Shown here piece after piece: positions 54,058 through 63,969 of a stretch of 64,000 nucleotides of DNA (position 1 is its first letter; every line of letters starts with the position of its first letter). Both the position numbers and the translations under genes were made by a program. The stretch comes from Herbaspirillum sp. alder98 (lineage in GTDB: Bacteria > Pseudomonadota > Gammaproteobacteria > Burkholderiales > Burkholderiaceae_D). Under the pieces are notes generated by a model that was not told where the DNA came from, did no database searches, and saw nothing but the letters and a program-made list of their open reading frames with translations. The stretch is taken from assembly GCF_020179755.1 (NCBI RefSeq), contig NZ_JAIUCY010000009.1, positions 1-64,000 on the forward strand, read 5' to 3'.

Positions 54058-54501
54058 ATGCCCATGCACAAGCCATCCGCCCGTCCGACGGCAGTCGCCG
54101 TCCCTCCCGTCGCTGCTGCTGCAGCGTCGTCGTTCTCGCTGGATGACCGCTGCGTGCTCTGCGTGGGCGGCCTGACGGGCGCGCGCAACCATTATCGGGC
54201 CGAGATCGAAACCCGTTCCGGCCGCTTCATCCACCACGATGGCGGCCGCGAGGACAATCTGCACCGGCTGACCCCGATGCTGGCAGCAGCCGACATCGTG
54301 ATCTGTGCCTCCGGCAACATCAGCCACAATGCCTACCACCTGGTCAAGACCACCTGCAAGAAGCTGGGCAAGCCCTGCGTCCTGGTCAAAGGCACCGGCA
54401 TCGCCTCGTTCGTGGATGGCCTGGGCAGCCTGGCGCGACGGGCAACGCCGGCCGTCGGCCCCTCGCAGCGGGGTGACCGTATGCTCAGGAGCGGCCGCTA
54501 A
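54058..54501 (+). CDS. DUF2325 protein
   Basis: The product has 147 residues from the ATG at 54058; ATG at 54064 is an alternative start. After an Ala/Pro-rich lead, the domain begins with R-C-V-L-C-V-G-G-L-T-G-A-R-N-H-Y-R. It continues with H-H-D-G-G-R-E-D-N-L-H-R-L and I-C-A-S-G-N-I-S-H-N-A-Y-H-L-V-K, the pattern of DUF2325 proteins, small soluble domains with conserved His and Cys residues. No catalytic role is established for the family. It follows the transporter gene on the same strand after 93 bases. Confidence 0.8.
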   Translation: MPMHKPSARPTAVAVPPVAAAAASSFSLDDRCVLCVGGLTGARNHYRAEIETRSGRFIHHDGGREDNLHRLTPMLAAADIVICASGNISHNAYHLVKTTCKKLGKPCVLVKGTGIASFVDGLGSLARRATPAVGPSQRGDRMLRSGR

Positions 54502-54514
54502 GCGTTTATGGCGA

Positions 54515-54543
54515 TTGGAAAAATCACCAAAGCGACCTACAAT
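54515..54543 (+). promoter_or_regulatory. Sigma70-type promoter
   Basis: TTGGAA (54515-54520) and TACAAT (54538-54543) are separated by exactly 17 bases. The start of transcription should fall near 54550, about 65 bases before the small exported protein gene. Confidence 0.65.
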
Positions 54544-54614
54544 CGACTCCCATCAGCGCCGCTGCGGCGCAACACCGGCAAGCTGACTGGCCGGCATCAA
54601 ATTTGGGAGTTCGT

Positions 54615-55112
54615 TTGCACATCGTAAGTCGTCTGGCCGGCAGTTTGCTGGCATCGGTCCTGATCCTGGCCACGCCCGTGGCGCAGGCCGCGCCGCAACC
54701 GACCTTCGGCTCGGAAGTGGGCAACGCTTTGTTGTGCCTGAACCAGCTCAACAGCAAGTATTTCTTCGATTACCTGTACGAAGCCTTCGGCCCGCCCTAC
54801 AAGACCGAAGGCGGGGCCTACTGGTTCAAGGCCACCAATGTCAACCTGTGGGGCGTGCCGGTGACGGACGTGCTGGTCAACGATGGCAGCAGCCCGGCCG
54901 ACTTCATCGGCGCCTTCTTCAATACCACGCCGGTCAAGGTGGTCGAAGCCATCAGCGGCGCGGTCGGCATCCGCTTTACCCCCGAGGACAACACGCAATA
55001 CCCGATGCGCCAGTCGCAGGCCGGCAGCAAGATCGTCTACAACGATGTCAATGCCAAGATGTACTGTGCCAAGTCGAAGTATCTGGTGCCCGGCACGCCG
55101 CCAGCGCAATAA
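54615..55112 (+). CDS. Small exported hypothetical protein
   Basis: The product has 165 residues. The TTG at 54615 is chosen because GGGAG lies six bases upstream; a TTG at 54603 would place the ribosome site inside the gene. It has a clear Sec signal peptide (H-I-V-S-R-L-A-G-S-L-L-A-S-V-L-I-L-A, cut after VAQAA). The mature part has two Cys (L-L-C-L-N-Q-L and M-Y-C-A-K-S-K) that may form a disulfide. The family is unknown. It has its own promoter and ends at a strong terminator. Confidence 0.78.
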   Translation: MHIVSRLAGSLLASVLILATPVAQAAPQPTFGSEVGNALLCLNQLNSKYFFDYLYEAFGPPYKTEGGAYWFKATNVNLWGVPVTDVLVNDGSSPADFIGAFFNTTPVKVVEAISGAVGIRFTPEDNTQYPMRQSQAGSKIVYNDVNAKMYCAKSKYLVPGTPPAQ

Positions 55113-55139
55113 AAAACCGCGCCATGAGCGCGGTTTTTT
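55111..55139. terminator. Bidirectional Rho-independent terminator
   Basis: AAAAAACCGCGC-CATGA-GCGCGGTTTTTT is a GC-rich stem with an A-run before it and a U-run after it. It begins at the stop of the exported-protein gene and lies 18 bases past the metF stop on the other strand, so it can end both transcripts. Confidence 0.9.
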
Positions 55140-55156
55140 GCAGGCCCGGTCAACAG

Positions 55157-56005
55157 TCAGGACTTGACCAGCCGACGCCAGATCGCCTCGGTCGGCCCCG
55201 CCTGATTGAGACTGTAGAAATGCAGGCCAGGCGCGCCGCCTTGCAACAGACGCTCGCCCAACTGGGTCACCACGTCCAGCCCGAAAGCGCGGATCGATTC
55301 GACGTCGTCGCCGTAGCTGGCCAGCTTGAGCCGGACCCAGCGCGGGATTTCGGTGCCGCACATGTCCGAAAACCGCATCAGCTGCGAATAATTGGTGATC
55401 GGCATGATGCCGGCGATCACCGGCACCTGCACACCCAGCCTGGCCGCATCGTCGATGAACCGGAAGTAGGCATCGGCGTTATAGAAATACTGGGTAATGG
55501 CCGAATTGGCGCCGGCCTTGACCTTGCGCACGAAGTTCTGCACGTCATCCTGGGGCGACTTGGCCTGCGGATGCATCTCGGGATAGGCAGCCACCTCGAT
55601 ATTGAACCAGTCGCCGGTCTCGGCGCGCACGAATTCAACCAGCTCGTTGGCATAGCGAAACTCGCTGGAGGCCTGGTCCATGGCGCCATATCCGCTGGGC
55701 AGATCGCCCCGCAAAGCGACCAGGCGCGACACGCCATTGGCCTTGTAATCCTGCAGAATAGCCTTGAGGCTCTCGCGCGAACTGCCGATGCATGACAAGT
55801 GCGGCGCGGCTTCAAAGCCCTCGCCGATGATTTCCAGCACCGTGTCGCGGGTGCCCTGCTGGGTCGACCCGCCGGCGCCGAAGGTGACCGAGAAATACTT
55901 GGGCTGCAGCTCGGCCAGCCTGGCGCGGGTCACGCGCAGCTTTTCGGTGCCTTCCGCCGTCTTGGGCGGGAAGAATTCGATACTGAAGTTATGCGGCTTC
56001 ATCAT
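55157..56005 (-). CDS. metF: 5,10-methylenetetrahydrofolate reductase
   Basis: The product has 282 residues and makes 5-methyltetrahydrofolate with FAD and NADH, feeding methionine synthesis. The N-terminal S-I-E-F-F-P-P-K-T, the F-G-A-G-G-S-T block, L-R-G-D-L-P (flavin site) and the I-T-Q-Y-F-Y-N stretch are characteristic. The length is normal for the bacterial catalytic domain. Its ATG overlaps the stop of the holin-like gene by 4 bases. It is the last gene of the leftward metK, ahcY, holin-like, metF group. Confidence 0.96.
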   Translation of the reverse strand: MMKPHNFSIEFFPPKTAEGTEKLRVTRARLAELQPKYFSVTFGAGGSTQQGTRDTVLEIIGEGFEAAPHLSCIGSSRESLKAILQDYKANGVSRLVALRGDLPSGYGAMDQASSEFRYANELVEFVRAETGDWFNIEVAAYPEMHPQAKSPQDDVQNFVRKVKAGANSAITQYFYNADAYFRFIDDAARLGVQVPVIAGIMPITNYSQLMRFSDMCGTEIPRWVRLKLASYGDDVESIRAFGLDVVTQLGERLLQGGAPGLHFYSLNQAGPTEAIWRRLVKS

Positions 56006-56355
56006 TTACGTCCGGATTTCAGCAACAGCGTCGACAAGGCCCACGAGACGATGCTGTACAACAGCGCGCCACCGACTGCCGACCAGAAGCCGCCGACATG
56101 GAAACCGCCCACCAGTTGCGCCACCACCCAGAACATCAGGCCGTTGATGACCAGGATGAACAGGCCCAGCGTCAGCACCGTCACCGGCAGTGTCAGCACC
56201 ACCAGCACGGGACGCACGATGGTATTGACGAAACCGAGGATCAGCGCGGCAATCAACGCCGCGCCGAAGGTGTCGACTTGCACCGAATGCAGAAGGTAAG
56301 GGACGGCCAGCAGGGCCACGGCGTTGATCAGCCAGGTCAGTAACAACATCAGCAT
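56002..56355 (-). CDS. Holin-like membrane protein (Phage_holin_4_2 / YvlD type)
   Basis: The product has 117 residues with four hydrophobic segments (starting M-L-M-L-L-L-T-W-L-I-N-A-V-A-L-L). G-F-V-N-T-I-V-R-P near residues 40-48 and the N-G-L-M-F-W segment are typical of the family misleadingly called phage holin 4_2. AAAGGAA lies upstream of the ATG. The gene is translationally coupled to metF (4-base overlap) and follows ahcY by 85 bases. No phage genes are nearby, so a lysis role is unlikely; the function is unknown. Confidence 0.88.
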   Translation of the reverse strand: MLMLLLTWLINAVALLAVPYLLHSVQVDTFGAALIAALILGFVNTIVRPVLVVLTLPVTVLTLGLFILVINGLMFWVVAQLVGGFHVGGFWSAVGGALLYSIVSWALSTLLLKSGRK

Positions 56356-56398
56356 GGCAATTCCTTTTTTCCTTTAGGCTTGTCGAGGGGATGACACA

Positions 56399-56426
56399 CG
56401 ATCATCCGGCAGCAGCCGGATGATCG
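56399..56426 (-). promoter_or_regulatory. Perfect 12-bp stem-loop between ahcY and the holin-like gene
   Basis: CGATCATCCGGC-AGCA-GCCGGATGATCG starts 14 bases after the ahcY stop. There is no U-run on the minus strand, so it is probably a processing or stability hairpin that separates ahcY from the downstream genes rather than a full terminator. Confidence 0.5.
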
Positions 56427-56440
56427 AAGACTACTTACCA

Positions 56441-57871
<1,431 letters not shown>

Positions 57872-57902
57872 GCCCTCCTTTCGTGTAAACAGAAAAAAAG
57901 TA

Positions 57903-57999
57903 ACGTGAGCGCGGTTGCAAGGAACCTCGTATGAACGAAGCCCTGCTCGTCGCAGCAAGCCTGGCAGGGTGACACCCTGTCGCAACGCTCCTTGCTGAG
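57903..57999 (-). ncRNA. S-adenosylhomocysteine (SAH) riboswitch
   Basis: Read on the minus strand, the region has the conserved SAH-aptamer elements in order: GCAAGGAGCGTTGC (57982-57995), a variable hairpin, GCCAGGCTTGC closing the first stem, a second stem, and the pseudoknot strand GCGCTCACG (57904-57912). They match the published Ralstonia-type aptamer core (GGAGCGCUGC, CCAGGCUCG, GCGCUCA). It ends about 30 bases before the ahcY start, so ligand binding can free the ribosome site or block termination and raise AhcY when SAH accumulates. Confidence 0.9.
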
Positions 58000-58025
58000 G
58001 CGAGGCATTGTGGGAAAAACTTAAC

Positions 58026-58039
58026 CATTGCATGCAATG
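58026..58039. promoter_or_regulatory. Perfect 14-bp palindrome upstream of the riboswitch
   Basis: CATTGCATGCAATG lies 27 bases 5' of the aptamer on the minus strand, in the expected promoter zone of ahcY. It may be an operator. Confidence 0.4.
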
Positions 58040-58095
58040 CCGACATGCAACGCCCGCGAACATCGTCCGGGGGGAGCTGAATTCTAGCGCGGGCA

Positions 58096-58133
58096 GGGCG
58101 AATGTGAAACCCTTGAAGCACTCACATTCGCCC
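58096..58133 (-). terminator. Long hairpin downstream of metK
   Basis: GGGCGAATGTGA pairs perfectly with TCACATTCGCCC across a 14-base loop, with imperfect extension of the stem (CGGGCAGGG/CCCCTGCGGG). It lies 23 bases past the metK stop. The U-run is poor, so it may be a Rho-type or processing signal rather than a strong intrinsic terminator. Confidence 0.45.
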
Positions 58134-58155
58134 CTGCGGGCATTTATTTATTCAG

Positions 58156-59319
58156 TTACAGACCGGCGGATGCGCGCAGTGCTGCGACCTTGTCGGTGCG
58201 CTCCCAGGTGAACTCGGGCTCTTCGCGACCGAAGTGGCCGTAGGCGGCGGTCTTGGCATAGATCGGGCGCAGCAGGTCCAGCATCTGCACGATGCCCTTG
58301 GGGCGCAGGTCGAAGTGTTCACGGACCAGCTCACCCAGCTTCTCGTCGCTGATCTTGCCGGTGCCGAAAGTGGTGACCATGACCGAGGTCGGTTCGGCCA
58401 CGCCGATGGCGTACGAGACCTGGATCTGGCAACGCTCGGCCAGGCCGGCGGCCACGATGTTCTTGGCCACGTAACGACCGGCATAGGCAGCCGAGCGGTC
58501 GACCTTGGACGGATCCTTGCCGGAGAACGCGCCCCCACCGTGGGGCGCCGCGCCACCGTAGGTGTCGACAATAATCTTGCGACCGGTCAGGCCGCAATCG
58601 CCTTGTGGGCCGCCAATGACGAAACGGCCAGTGGGGTTGATCAGGTAACGGGTATTCTTGATCCATTCGGCCGGCACCACCGGACGGATGATTTCCTCGA
58701 TGGCCGCCTCTTCGATGGTCTTGTGTTCGATCTCGGGCGAATGCTGGGTCGACAGCACGATGGTATCGATGGCGACCGGCTTGCCGTCGACGTACTTGAG
58801 CGTCACCTGCGACTTGGCATCCGGACGCAGCCACGGCAGGCGGCCATCCTTGCGCAGCTGCGACTGGCGCTCGACGATGCGGTGCGCGTAGTAGATCGCG
58901 GCCGGCATCAGCTCAGGCGTTTCATTGCAGGCGTAGCCGAACATCAGGCCCTGGTCACCGGCGCCCTGATTCAGATCGATGCCGCGGCCTTCGTCAACGC
59001 CCTGGGCGATGTCGGGCGATTGCTTGTCATAGGCGACCAGCACTGCACAGCTCTTGTAGTCGATACCGAAATCGGCATTGTCGTAACCGATGCGCTTGAT
59101 GGTCTCGCGGGCGACTTCGATGTAATCGACATTGGCGCGCGTGGTGATTTCACCGGCCAGCACCACCAGGCCGGTGTTGCACAGTGTCTCTGCAGCAACG
59201 CGGGATTGTGGGTCCTGGGTGAAAACAGCGTCCAGGATGGCGTCGGAAATCTGGTCGGCCACCTTGTCGGGATGGCCTTCGGAGACGGATTCGGAGGTGA
59301 AGAGGAAATCGTTGGACAT
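58156..59319 (-). CDS. metK: S-adenosylmethionine synthetase
   Basis: The product has 387 residues and makes SAM from methionine and ATP. Conserved motifs are all present: S-E-G-H-P-D-K, G-A-G-D-Q-G, the catalytic loop region, and [16 protein letters not shown]. The start at 59319 gives the standard [14 protein letters not shown]-terminus. It is the first gene of the leftward methyl-cycle group and diverges from the lipid A acyltransferase genes across a 195-base gap. Confidence 0.97.
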   Translation of the reverse strand: MSNDFLFTSESVSEGHPDKVADQISDAILDAVFTQDPQSRVAAETLCNTGLVVLAGEITTRANVDYIEVARETIKRIGYDNADFGIDYKSCAVLVAYDKQSPDIAQGVDEGRGIDLNQGAGDQGLMFGYACNETPELMPAAIYYAHRIVERQSQLRKDGRLPWLRPDAKSQVTLKYVDGKPVAIDTIVLSTQHSPEIEHKTIEEAAIEEIIRPVVPAEWIKNTRYLINPTGRFVIGGPQGDCGLTGRKIIVDTYGGAAPHGGGAFSGKDPSKVDRSAAYAGRYVAKNIVAAGLAERCQIQVSYAIGVAEPTSVMVTTFGTGKISDEKLGELVREHFDLRPKGIVQMLDLLRPIYAKTAAYGHFGREEPEFTWERTDKVAALRASAGL

Positions 59320-59392
59320 GCGAGCCCCAGACTTAAATGATTTACAGATGTCGCGGCCAATCATCTAGTCGAGCCTGCGACGCTTTAGCGAT

Positions 59393-59444
59393 ATTTATAC
59401 CCCGTCTCGCAAGTTGTCATTAACTCGACGGCTTGTGCTATTTT
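59393..59444. promoter_or_regulatory. Overlapping divergent promoters of metK and lpxL
   Basis: Rightward: TTGTCA (59414-59419) and TATTTT (59439-59444), 19 bases apart. Leftward: ATGACA (complement of 59415-59420) and TAAATA (complement of 59393-59398), 16 bases apart. The two -35 elements overlap, which would make initiation in the two directions mutually exclusive. Confidence 0.35.
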
Positions 59445-59514
59445 ACGCGTCTTGCATTTTTCTGCAATTCGGCGGTGGTTCTTTCGCCCCACACTACGTA
59501 CGTTATCGGCAAGT

Positions 59515-60360
59515 ATGCTCGTTTCTTTATTCCGCCTGCTGTCATTTCTTCCGCTGCCCGTGCTGCATCTGATCGGCATCGCAATGGGATGGCTGGTTTT
59601 CCTGGCGTCGCCCTCTTATCGCCGTCGCCTGATCGACAACATCGGTCGCGCCGGCCACCGTCACTATTTATATAAAGCAATCGGCGAAGCCGGCAAGGGC
59701 ATCTTCGAATTACCCTTCATCTGGTGTGCCAGCCCGCAACGGGTATTGCGTACCGCACGCATCGAGGGCTGGGAACTGGTGCACCAGGCCATGGAAGGTG
59801 GGCGGGGCGTGATCCTGCTCACCCCCCACCTGGGATGCTTTGAGATCACGGCCCAGGCGGTGGCCAGCCAGACCGCATTGAGTGCGCTCTACCGCCCGCC
59901 CCGCAAGGCCGCGCTGAAACCGCTGATAGAAGGCGCCCGGGCGCGCGCCAACCTGAAGCTGGCGCCGGCCAACCTGGCCGGCGTGCGCATCCTTCTCAAG
60001 GCGCTCAAGAATGGGGAGGCCATCGGCCTGTTGCCAGACCAGGTGCCGCAGAACGGCGAGGGCGTGTGGGCCGATTTCTTCGGCAAACCGGCCTACACCA
60101 TGACCTTGCCCGCCAAGCTGCACCAGATGAGCGGCGCGCCGCTGATCCTGGTCTACGCCGAGCGACTGTCGTGGGGCCGGGGATTTGCCACGCGCTTCGT
60201 TGCCTTCGATCAAGCATTGGGCGATACGCCACAGCAACAGGCGCGCGCCATCAATGCGGCCATGGAACAACTGGTGGCCCGCTGCCCCGCGCAGTACATC
60301 TGGAGCTATAACCGCTACAAGACGCCGCCGGGCGTGACGCCACCGGAGGCGCAGCCATGA
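59515..60360 (+). CDS. lpxL: Lipid A biosynthesis acyltransferase (LpxL/HtrB type)
   Basis: The product has 281 residues from the ATG at 59515. An N-terminal membrane anchor is followed by the catalytic H-x4-E motif, H105 to E110 in T-P-H-L-G-C-F-E, and by L-P-D-Q-V-P near residue 181. It transfers a secondary acyl chain to Kdo-lipid A at the inner membrane. The following acyltransferase gene overlaps its stop by 4 bases. The symbol is given by family; which hydroxyl it acylates cannot be told from sequence. Confidence 0.88.
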   Translation: MLVSLFRLLSFLPLPVLHLIGIAMGWLVFLASPSYRRRLIDNIGRAGHRHYLYKAIGEAGKGIFELPFIWCASPQRVLRTARIEGWELVHQAMEGGRGVILLTPHLGCFEITAQAVASQTALSALYRPPRKAALKPLIEGARARANLKLAPANLAGVRILLKALKNGEAIGLLPDQVPQNGEGVWADFFGKPAYTMTLPAKLHQMSGAPLILVYAERLSWGRGFATRFVAFDQALGDTPQQQARAINAAMEQLVARCPAQYIWSYNRYKTPPGVTPPEAQP

Positions 60361-61244
60361 GGGTGCTGTTGTTCGTGATGTGGCTGTTGCACTGGCTGCC
60401 GCTACCGGTGCTGGGACGCATCGGGGTCGGCCTGGGGTCGTTGCTCTATATGTATATGCGCCCGCGCCGCCGGATTGCCCTGATCAACTTGCGGCTGTGC
60501 TTTCCCGAGAAGACCGAAGCCGAGCGCCGCGTCATCGCCCGCGGCCACTTCCAGGCCTATGCCCGCAGCGCGCTGGAACGCGGCATTCTCTGGTGGGCCT
60601 CGGAGGCCCGCCTGAAGCGCCTGATCAAGGTCGAACCCGGGGTTCCCTTCGAGACCATGGATGCCGGCCCGGTCATCATGCTGTGCCCGCATTTCGTCTG
60701 CCTGGAGATCCCTGGCATCGCCCTGGTGCTCAATTCGCCCTATTCGGTCTGTACCGTCTATGCGCGCCAGCAGAACGAGATCGTCGACCAGGCCCTGTTG
60801 CGCGGACGGTCGCGCTTCCGTCCGGTGACCCTGCTGTCGCGTGAAAAGGGCATCAAGCCTATCCTGCGGGCCATGCGCGAAGGCAAGCCGTTCATCATGC
60901 TGCCCGACATGGATTTCGGCCTGAAGGATGCCGAGTTCGTGCCCTTCTTCGGCGTGCCTGCCGCCACCCTCACCGCGACGGCGCGCATTGCGGCCGCCAC
61001 CGGCGCCAAGGTAGTCCCGGCCATCACCACCTTCCTGCCCGGCTACCAGGGCTGGAAGACCACCTTCTACCCGGCCTGGGACGACTATCCCGGCGACGAC
61101 ATCAGCCTCGCCACGCGCCGCATGAACGCCTTCATCGAAGACCGCGTGCGCGAAGCCCCCGAGCAATACTTCTGGGCGCACAAGCGTTTCAAGACCCGTC
61201 CCGAGGGCGCGCCGGATGTCTACGCCCGGCCACCCAAGGCGTGA
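60357..61244 (+). CDS. Second lipid A acyltransferase (LpxL/LpxM family)
   Basis: The product has 295 residues, overlapping the first acyltransferase gene by 4 bases. It has an N-terminal membrane segment, the catalytic H112-x4-E117 in C-P-H-F-V-C-L-E, then L-P-D-M-D-F-G and a basic C-terminus. It is a paralogue of its neighbour and probably adds the other secondary acyl chain of lipid A. It is followed after 42 bases by dapF. Confidence 0.9.
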   Translation: MRVLLFVMWLLHWLPLPVLGRIGVGLGSLLYMYMRPRRRIALINLRLCFPEKTEAERRVIARGHFQAYARSALERGILWWASEARLKRLIKVEPGVPFETMDAGPVIMLCPHFVCLEIPGIALVLNSPYSVCTVYARQQNEIVDQALLRGRSRFRPVTLLSREKGIKPILRAMREGKPFIMLPDMDFGLKDAEFVPFFGVPAATLTATARIAAATGAKVVPAITTFLPGYQGWKTTFYPAWDDYPGDDISLATRRMNAFIEDRVREAPEQYFWAHKRFKTRPEGAPDVYARPPKA

Positions 61245-61274
61245 TCGACGGCGCCTGCGATTGTGCAGTCCTTC

Positions 61275-61280
61275 TATAAT
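61275..61280 (+). promoter_or_regulatory. Perfect -10 element directly before dapF
   Basis: TATAAT ends 6 bases before the dapF ATG, so a transcript started here would begin at or near the start codon. No good -35 was found at the right distance. It may give leaderless dapF mRNA or be fortuitous. Confidence 0.3.
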
Positions 61281-61286
61281 GAAGTC

Positions 61287-62144
61287 ATGAAGATCAAATT
61301 CACCAAGATGCACGGCGCCGGCAACGACTTTGTCGTGCTCGACGCCACCCGCACGCCGATGACACTGTCCCCGGCGCAATGGAAGTTCATTGCCGATCGC
61401 CATTTCGGCATCGGCGCCGACCAGATGCTGGTGGTGGAACGTGCCCAGCACGAGGGCATCGATTTTCGTTATCGCATCTACAACGCCGACGGCGGCGAAG
61501 TCGAGCAATGCGGCAACGGCGCGCGCGCCTTCGTCAAGTACGTCACCGACAAAGGCCTGACCGACAAGCGGGCGATCCGCGTCGAGACCATGTCGGGCGT
61601 GATCGAACCGCGCCTGGAAGACGATGGCCGCATCACGGTCGACATGGGCACGCCGATCCTGGAACCGCAACAGGTGCCGTTCGACAACACCGGCCTGGCG
61701 GGGCGCAGCGAGGGCGTCGACACCCTGTGGCCGTTGGATGTGGGCGACGACAGCATCTTGATCTCGGTGGTCTCGATGGGCAATCCGCATGCGGTGCAAG
61801 TGGTCGCCGACAGCGAAGCCGCCCCGGTGCTCACGCAAGGACCGCTGATCGAGCACCATCCGCGCTTTCCCAAGCGGGTCAACGCCGGCTTCATGCAGGT
61901 GGTCGACCGTCATCATGTGAACCTGCGGGTATTCGAACGGGGCGCCGGCGAGACCTTGGCCTGCGGCACCGGCGCCTGCGCGGCGGTGGTCGCTGGGATC
62001 CGGCGCGGCCTGCTGGATTCGCCCGTGGCGGTGCAAACCCATGGCGGCGTGCTCAGCATTGCCTGGAACGGCGCCGGCCAACCGGTACTGATGACGGGCC
62101 CCGCGGTATCGGTGTTCGAGGGCGAGATCGAATTGCCGGACTGA
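61287..62144 (+). CDS. dapF: Diaminopimelate epimerase
   Basis: The product has 285 residues and interconverts LL- and meso-diaminopimelate for lysine and peptidoglycan synthesis. Both catalytic cysteines are present: C75 in E-Q-C-G-N-G-A-R and C226 in L-A-C-G-T-G-A-C. The N-terminus K-M-H-G-A-G-N-D-F is the family signature. The ATG at 61287 fits the conserved start. It lies in the acyltransferase group and is followed by a strong terminator. Confidence 0.97.
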   Translation: MKIKFTKMHGAGNDFVVLDATRTPMTLSPAQWKFIADRHFGIGADQMLVVERAQHEGIDFRYRIYNADGGEVEQCGNGARAFVKYVTDKGLTDKRAIRVETMSGVIEPRLEDDGRITVDMGTPILEPQQVPFDNTGLAGRSEGVDTLWPLDVGDDSILISVVSMGNPHAVQVVADSEAAPVLTQGPLIEHHPRFPKRVNAGFMQVVDRHHVNLRVFERGAGETLACGTGACAAVVAGIRRGLLDSPVAVQTHGGVLSIAWNGAGQPVLMTGPAVSVFEGEIELPD

Positions 62145-62174
62145 ACACCATACCTGGCGCAGTCGCCAAACAGG

Positions 62175-62210
62175 AAGGGCTCACCAACTGCTTGGTGAGC
62201 CCTTCTTGTT
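62175..62210 (+). terminator. Rho-independent terminator after dapF
   Basis: A perfect stem GGGCTCACCA-ACTGC-TGGTGAGCCC (the loop may be shorter) is followed by TTCTTGTTT, 30 bases past the dapF stop. It also lies just beyond the 3' end of the Sel1 gene on the other strand, where A-rich flanks could support leftward termination. Confidence 0.85.
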
Positions 62211-62217
62211 TGCGGCA

Positions 62218-63801
62218 TCAGGCTGCGGCTGCCTGATCCTCGCTCTCTTCGACGGCGGCATCCGGCAACACCGTCTTGAGTCGGTACAGCCGCTGCCGGT
62301 AATTGCCTTCGGGGCCGCTGGGGCTGCAATCGACATCTTCGAACAGGCGCGCAATGCGGTTGAGCACGCCGCGCTGCTCACCGGTCTCGACCACGATCAG
62401 GCGTCGCTTGCTGCGGGCGTAATGGGGACGGATATCGACCATCAGGCAATGCCCGAAGTCGGCCTGCTTCAAGTCGATCAGCAGCGCTTCGGGCCGGGTC
62501 AGCCCGAACAGCGCGGCCAGTTCGATGCGCGCCACCAAAAACGGGTAGGCATTGCTCAACTCCCGCGTGAGCTGACTGCGCGCCTGCAGTGCCCAGGGCG
62601 CTGGCGTGGGCAGGTCGCCCACCTTCACCAATAGTGACTGCGCCTGCTCAATGCCCTGGCTGGCCGCCTTTTGCAGCCAGTACAGCGCCCGTACGTCATT
62701 GGCCGCGTCATCGCGGCGATTGCGCCAGGCCGTCACGCCACATTCCAGCTGGGCGGCGCCATGCCCCATTTCGGCCGCACGCTCCAGGTGGTGCTGCACA
62801 TCCGCCAGGTTGCGCTGCGAGAACTCCGGTTTCAGGTAGATCCGCGACAACGCATACCAGGCGCTGGCCAGGCCCTGGTCGCCGGCCAGCGTCAGCCAGC
62901 GTACCGCCTTCTTGTAGTTGGCCGAACCCTGGCCGGGGAAGCTGCGCGCGCCCTCGGCATCCATGCGGGCATACAGCAACCCCAGCGCCAATTGCGCGTC
63001 GCGGTCGCCGGCCAGCGCCGCCAGTTCCAGCAATTGCTGCACGGAACCGAGGTCCGGGCGCTTATCGTCCAGCTGCAATTGCGCCAGCCGCACCAGCAAG
63101 CGGATGTTCTTCGGCCCGAGGCTGGACGCCAGCATGTCGGCCGGCGCATTGAGCTGCCTCAGCAAGGCGTCGTACTGACGCAGCAAGGCATCGGCCAATG
63201 GCTGCGCGCGCAGGCGGAATCCGGAAAAATCCGATTGCCGCCAGGCCGCATCGGCCAAAGCATGTTGCGCCTGCTCCACGCCGGCATCGGCAGCGCGCCG
63301 GGTCCATTGCTGGGTTTCTTCGGATGTGGTGGACGCTGACGCCGAGGCCGTGGCGCCATCGGCATCTGCCGCCTCCGGCTGCGACTGCTGCGCCAACAAC
63401 CACTGGGCATCGGCATTGCCTTCGCGCGCCACCGCCTCGAGCGCACCGATCGCCTTGTTCTTCAGTTCGGCGCTGATATGCGCCACGTTGCCCAGGACCA
63501 GGCGCGCAAACACCAGACCGGCCTTGGACAAGCCGGCGTCGAATGCGCGCTCATACCAGAGCGCGGCCTCGTGTGGCGGGGATAACGGCACTACCACTTC
63601 ATAAGGAATATGTTGTGCAATCAGCATCCAGGCGTCGGCCAGGCCTTGCCGGGCGGCGCGCTCGAGCCAGTGGAATGCGGTGCCCAGGCTCTGCGGCAAA
63701 CCGTTGCCACCGAACAGGTAGCGCTTGCCCAAGGTCAGCTGCGCCTCGGCTTGGCCGGCACGTGCGGCCCGGATGATTGCCAGATCTTCTCTATTCGCCA
63801 T
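62218..63801 (-). CDS. Sel1-repeat protein
   Basis: The product has 527 residues with no signal peptide or membrane segment. Several Sel1-like TPR repeats of about 36 residues are visible: A-Q-L-T-L-G-K-R-Y-L-F-G-G near residue 20, A-Q-L-A-L-G-L-L-Y near 266, A-S-A-W-Y-A-L-S-R-I-Y near 310 and A-Q-L-E-C-G-V near 345. A non-repeat C-terminal domain follows (about 420-515). It is probably a cytoplasmic scaffold for protein interactions; partners are unknown. The ATG at 63801 has GGAAGG close before it. Confidence 0.85.
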   Translation of the reverse strand: MANREDLAIIRAARAGQAEAQLTLGKRYLFGGNGLPQSLGTAFHWLERAARQGLADAWMLIAQHIPYEVVVPLSPPHEAALWYERAFDAGLSKAGLVFARLVLGNVAHISAELKNKAIGALEAVAREGNADAQWLLAQQSQPEAADADGATASASASTTSEETQQWTRRAADAGVEQAQHALADAAWRQSDFSGFRLRAQPLADALLRQYDALLRQLNAPADMLASSLGPKNIRLLVRLAQLQLDDKRPDLGSVQQLLELAALAGDRDAQLALGLLYARMDAEGARSFPGQGSANYKKAVRWLTLAGDQGLASAWYALSRIYLKPEFSQRNLADVQHHLERAAEMGHGAAQLECGVTAWRNRRDDAANDVRALYWLQKAASQGIEQAQSLLVKVGDLPTPAPWALQARSQLTRELSNAYPFLVARIELAALFGLTRPEALLIDLKQADFGHCLMVDIRPHYARSKRRLIVVETGEQRGVLNRIARLFEDVDCSPSGPEGNYRQRLYRLKTVLPDAAVEESEDQAAAA

Positions 63802-63969
63802 CAACCTTCCAGATAGACCAGAAAACCAAAATTATGCCCCACAAACCAGATTTTTTTAAAATCGATCTTGAATGCCGGGAAATGAATCGTTTTAACAACA
63901 TTACCTGAGCCATATGCCCAGCCTTCAAGTTGCAGGCCGAGAGGCCGATAACATGGAGGCCAGGTAAAC

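Noticed and set aside
56002-56355. Prophage remnant suggested by the holin-like gene
   Set aside because: No integrase, lysis or structural phage gene is present, and the gene is embedded in a methyl-cycle operon.
59320-59514. A possible SAM riboswitch before metK
   Set aside because: No conserved core of SAM-I, SAM-II or related classes could be found in the leader; only promoter-like elements are visible.
60402-62081. A 559-codon minus-strand frame opposite the second acyltransferase and dapF
   Set aside because: Both plus-strand genes have complete catalytic motifs, and the frame crosses their boundary without regard to gene structure.
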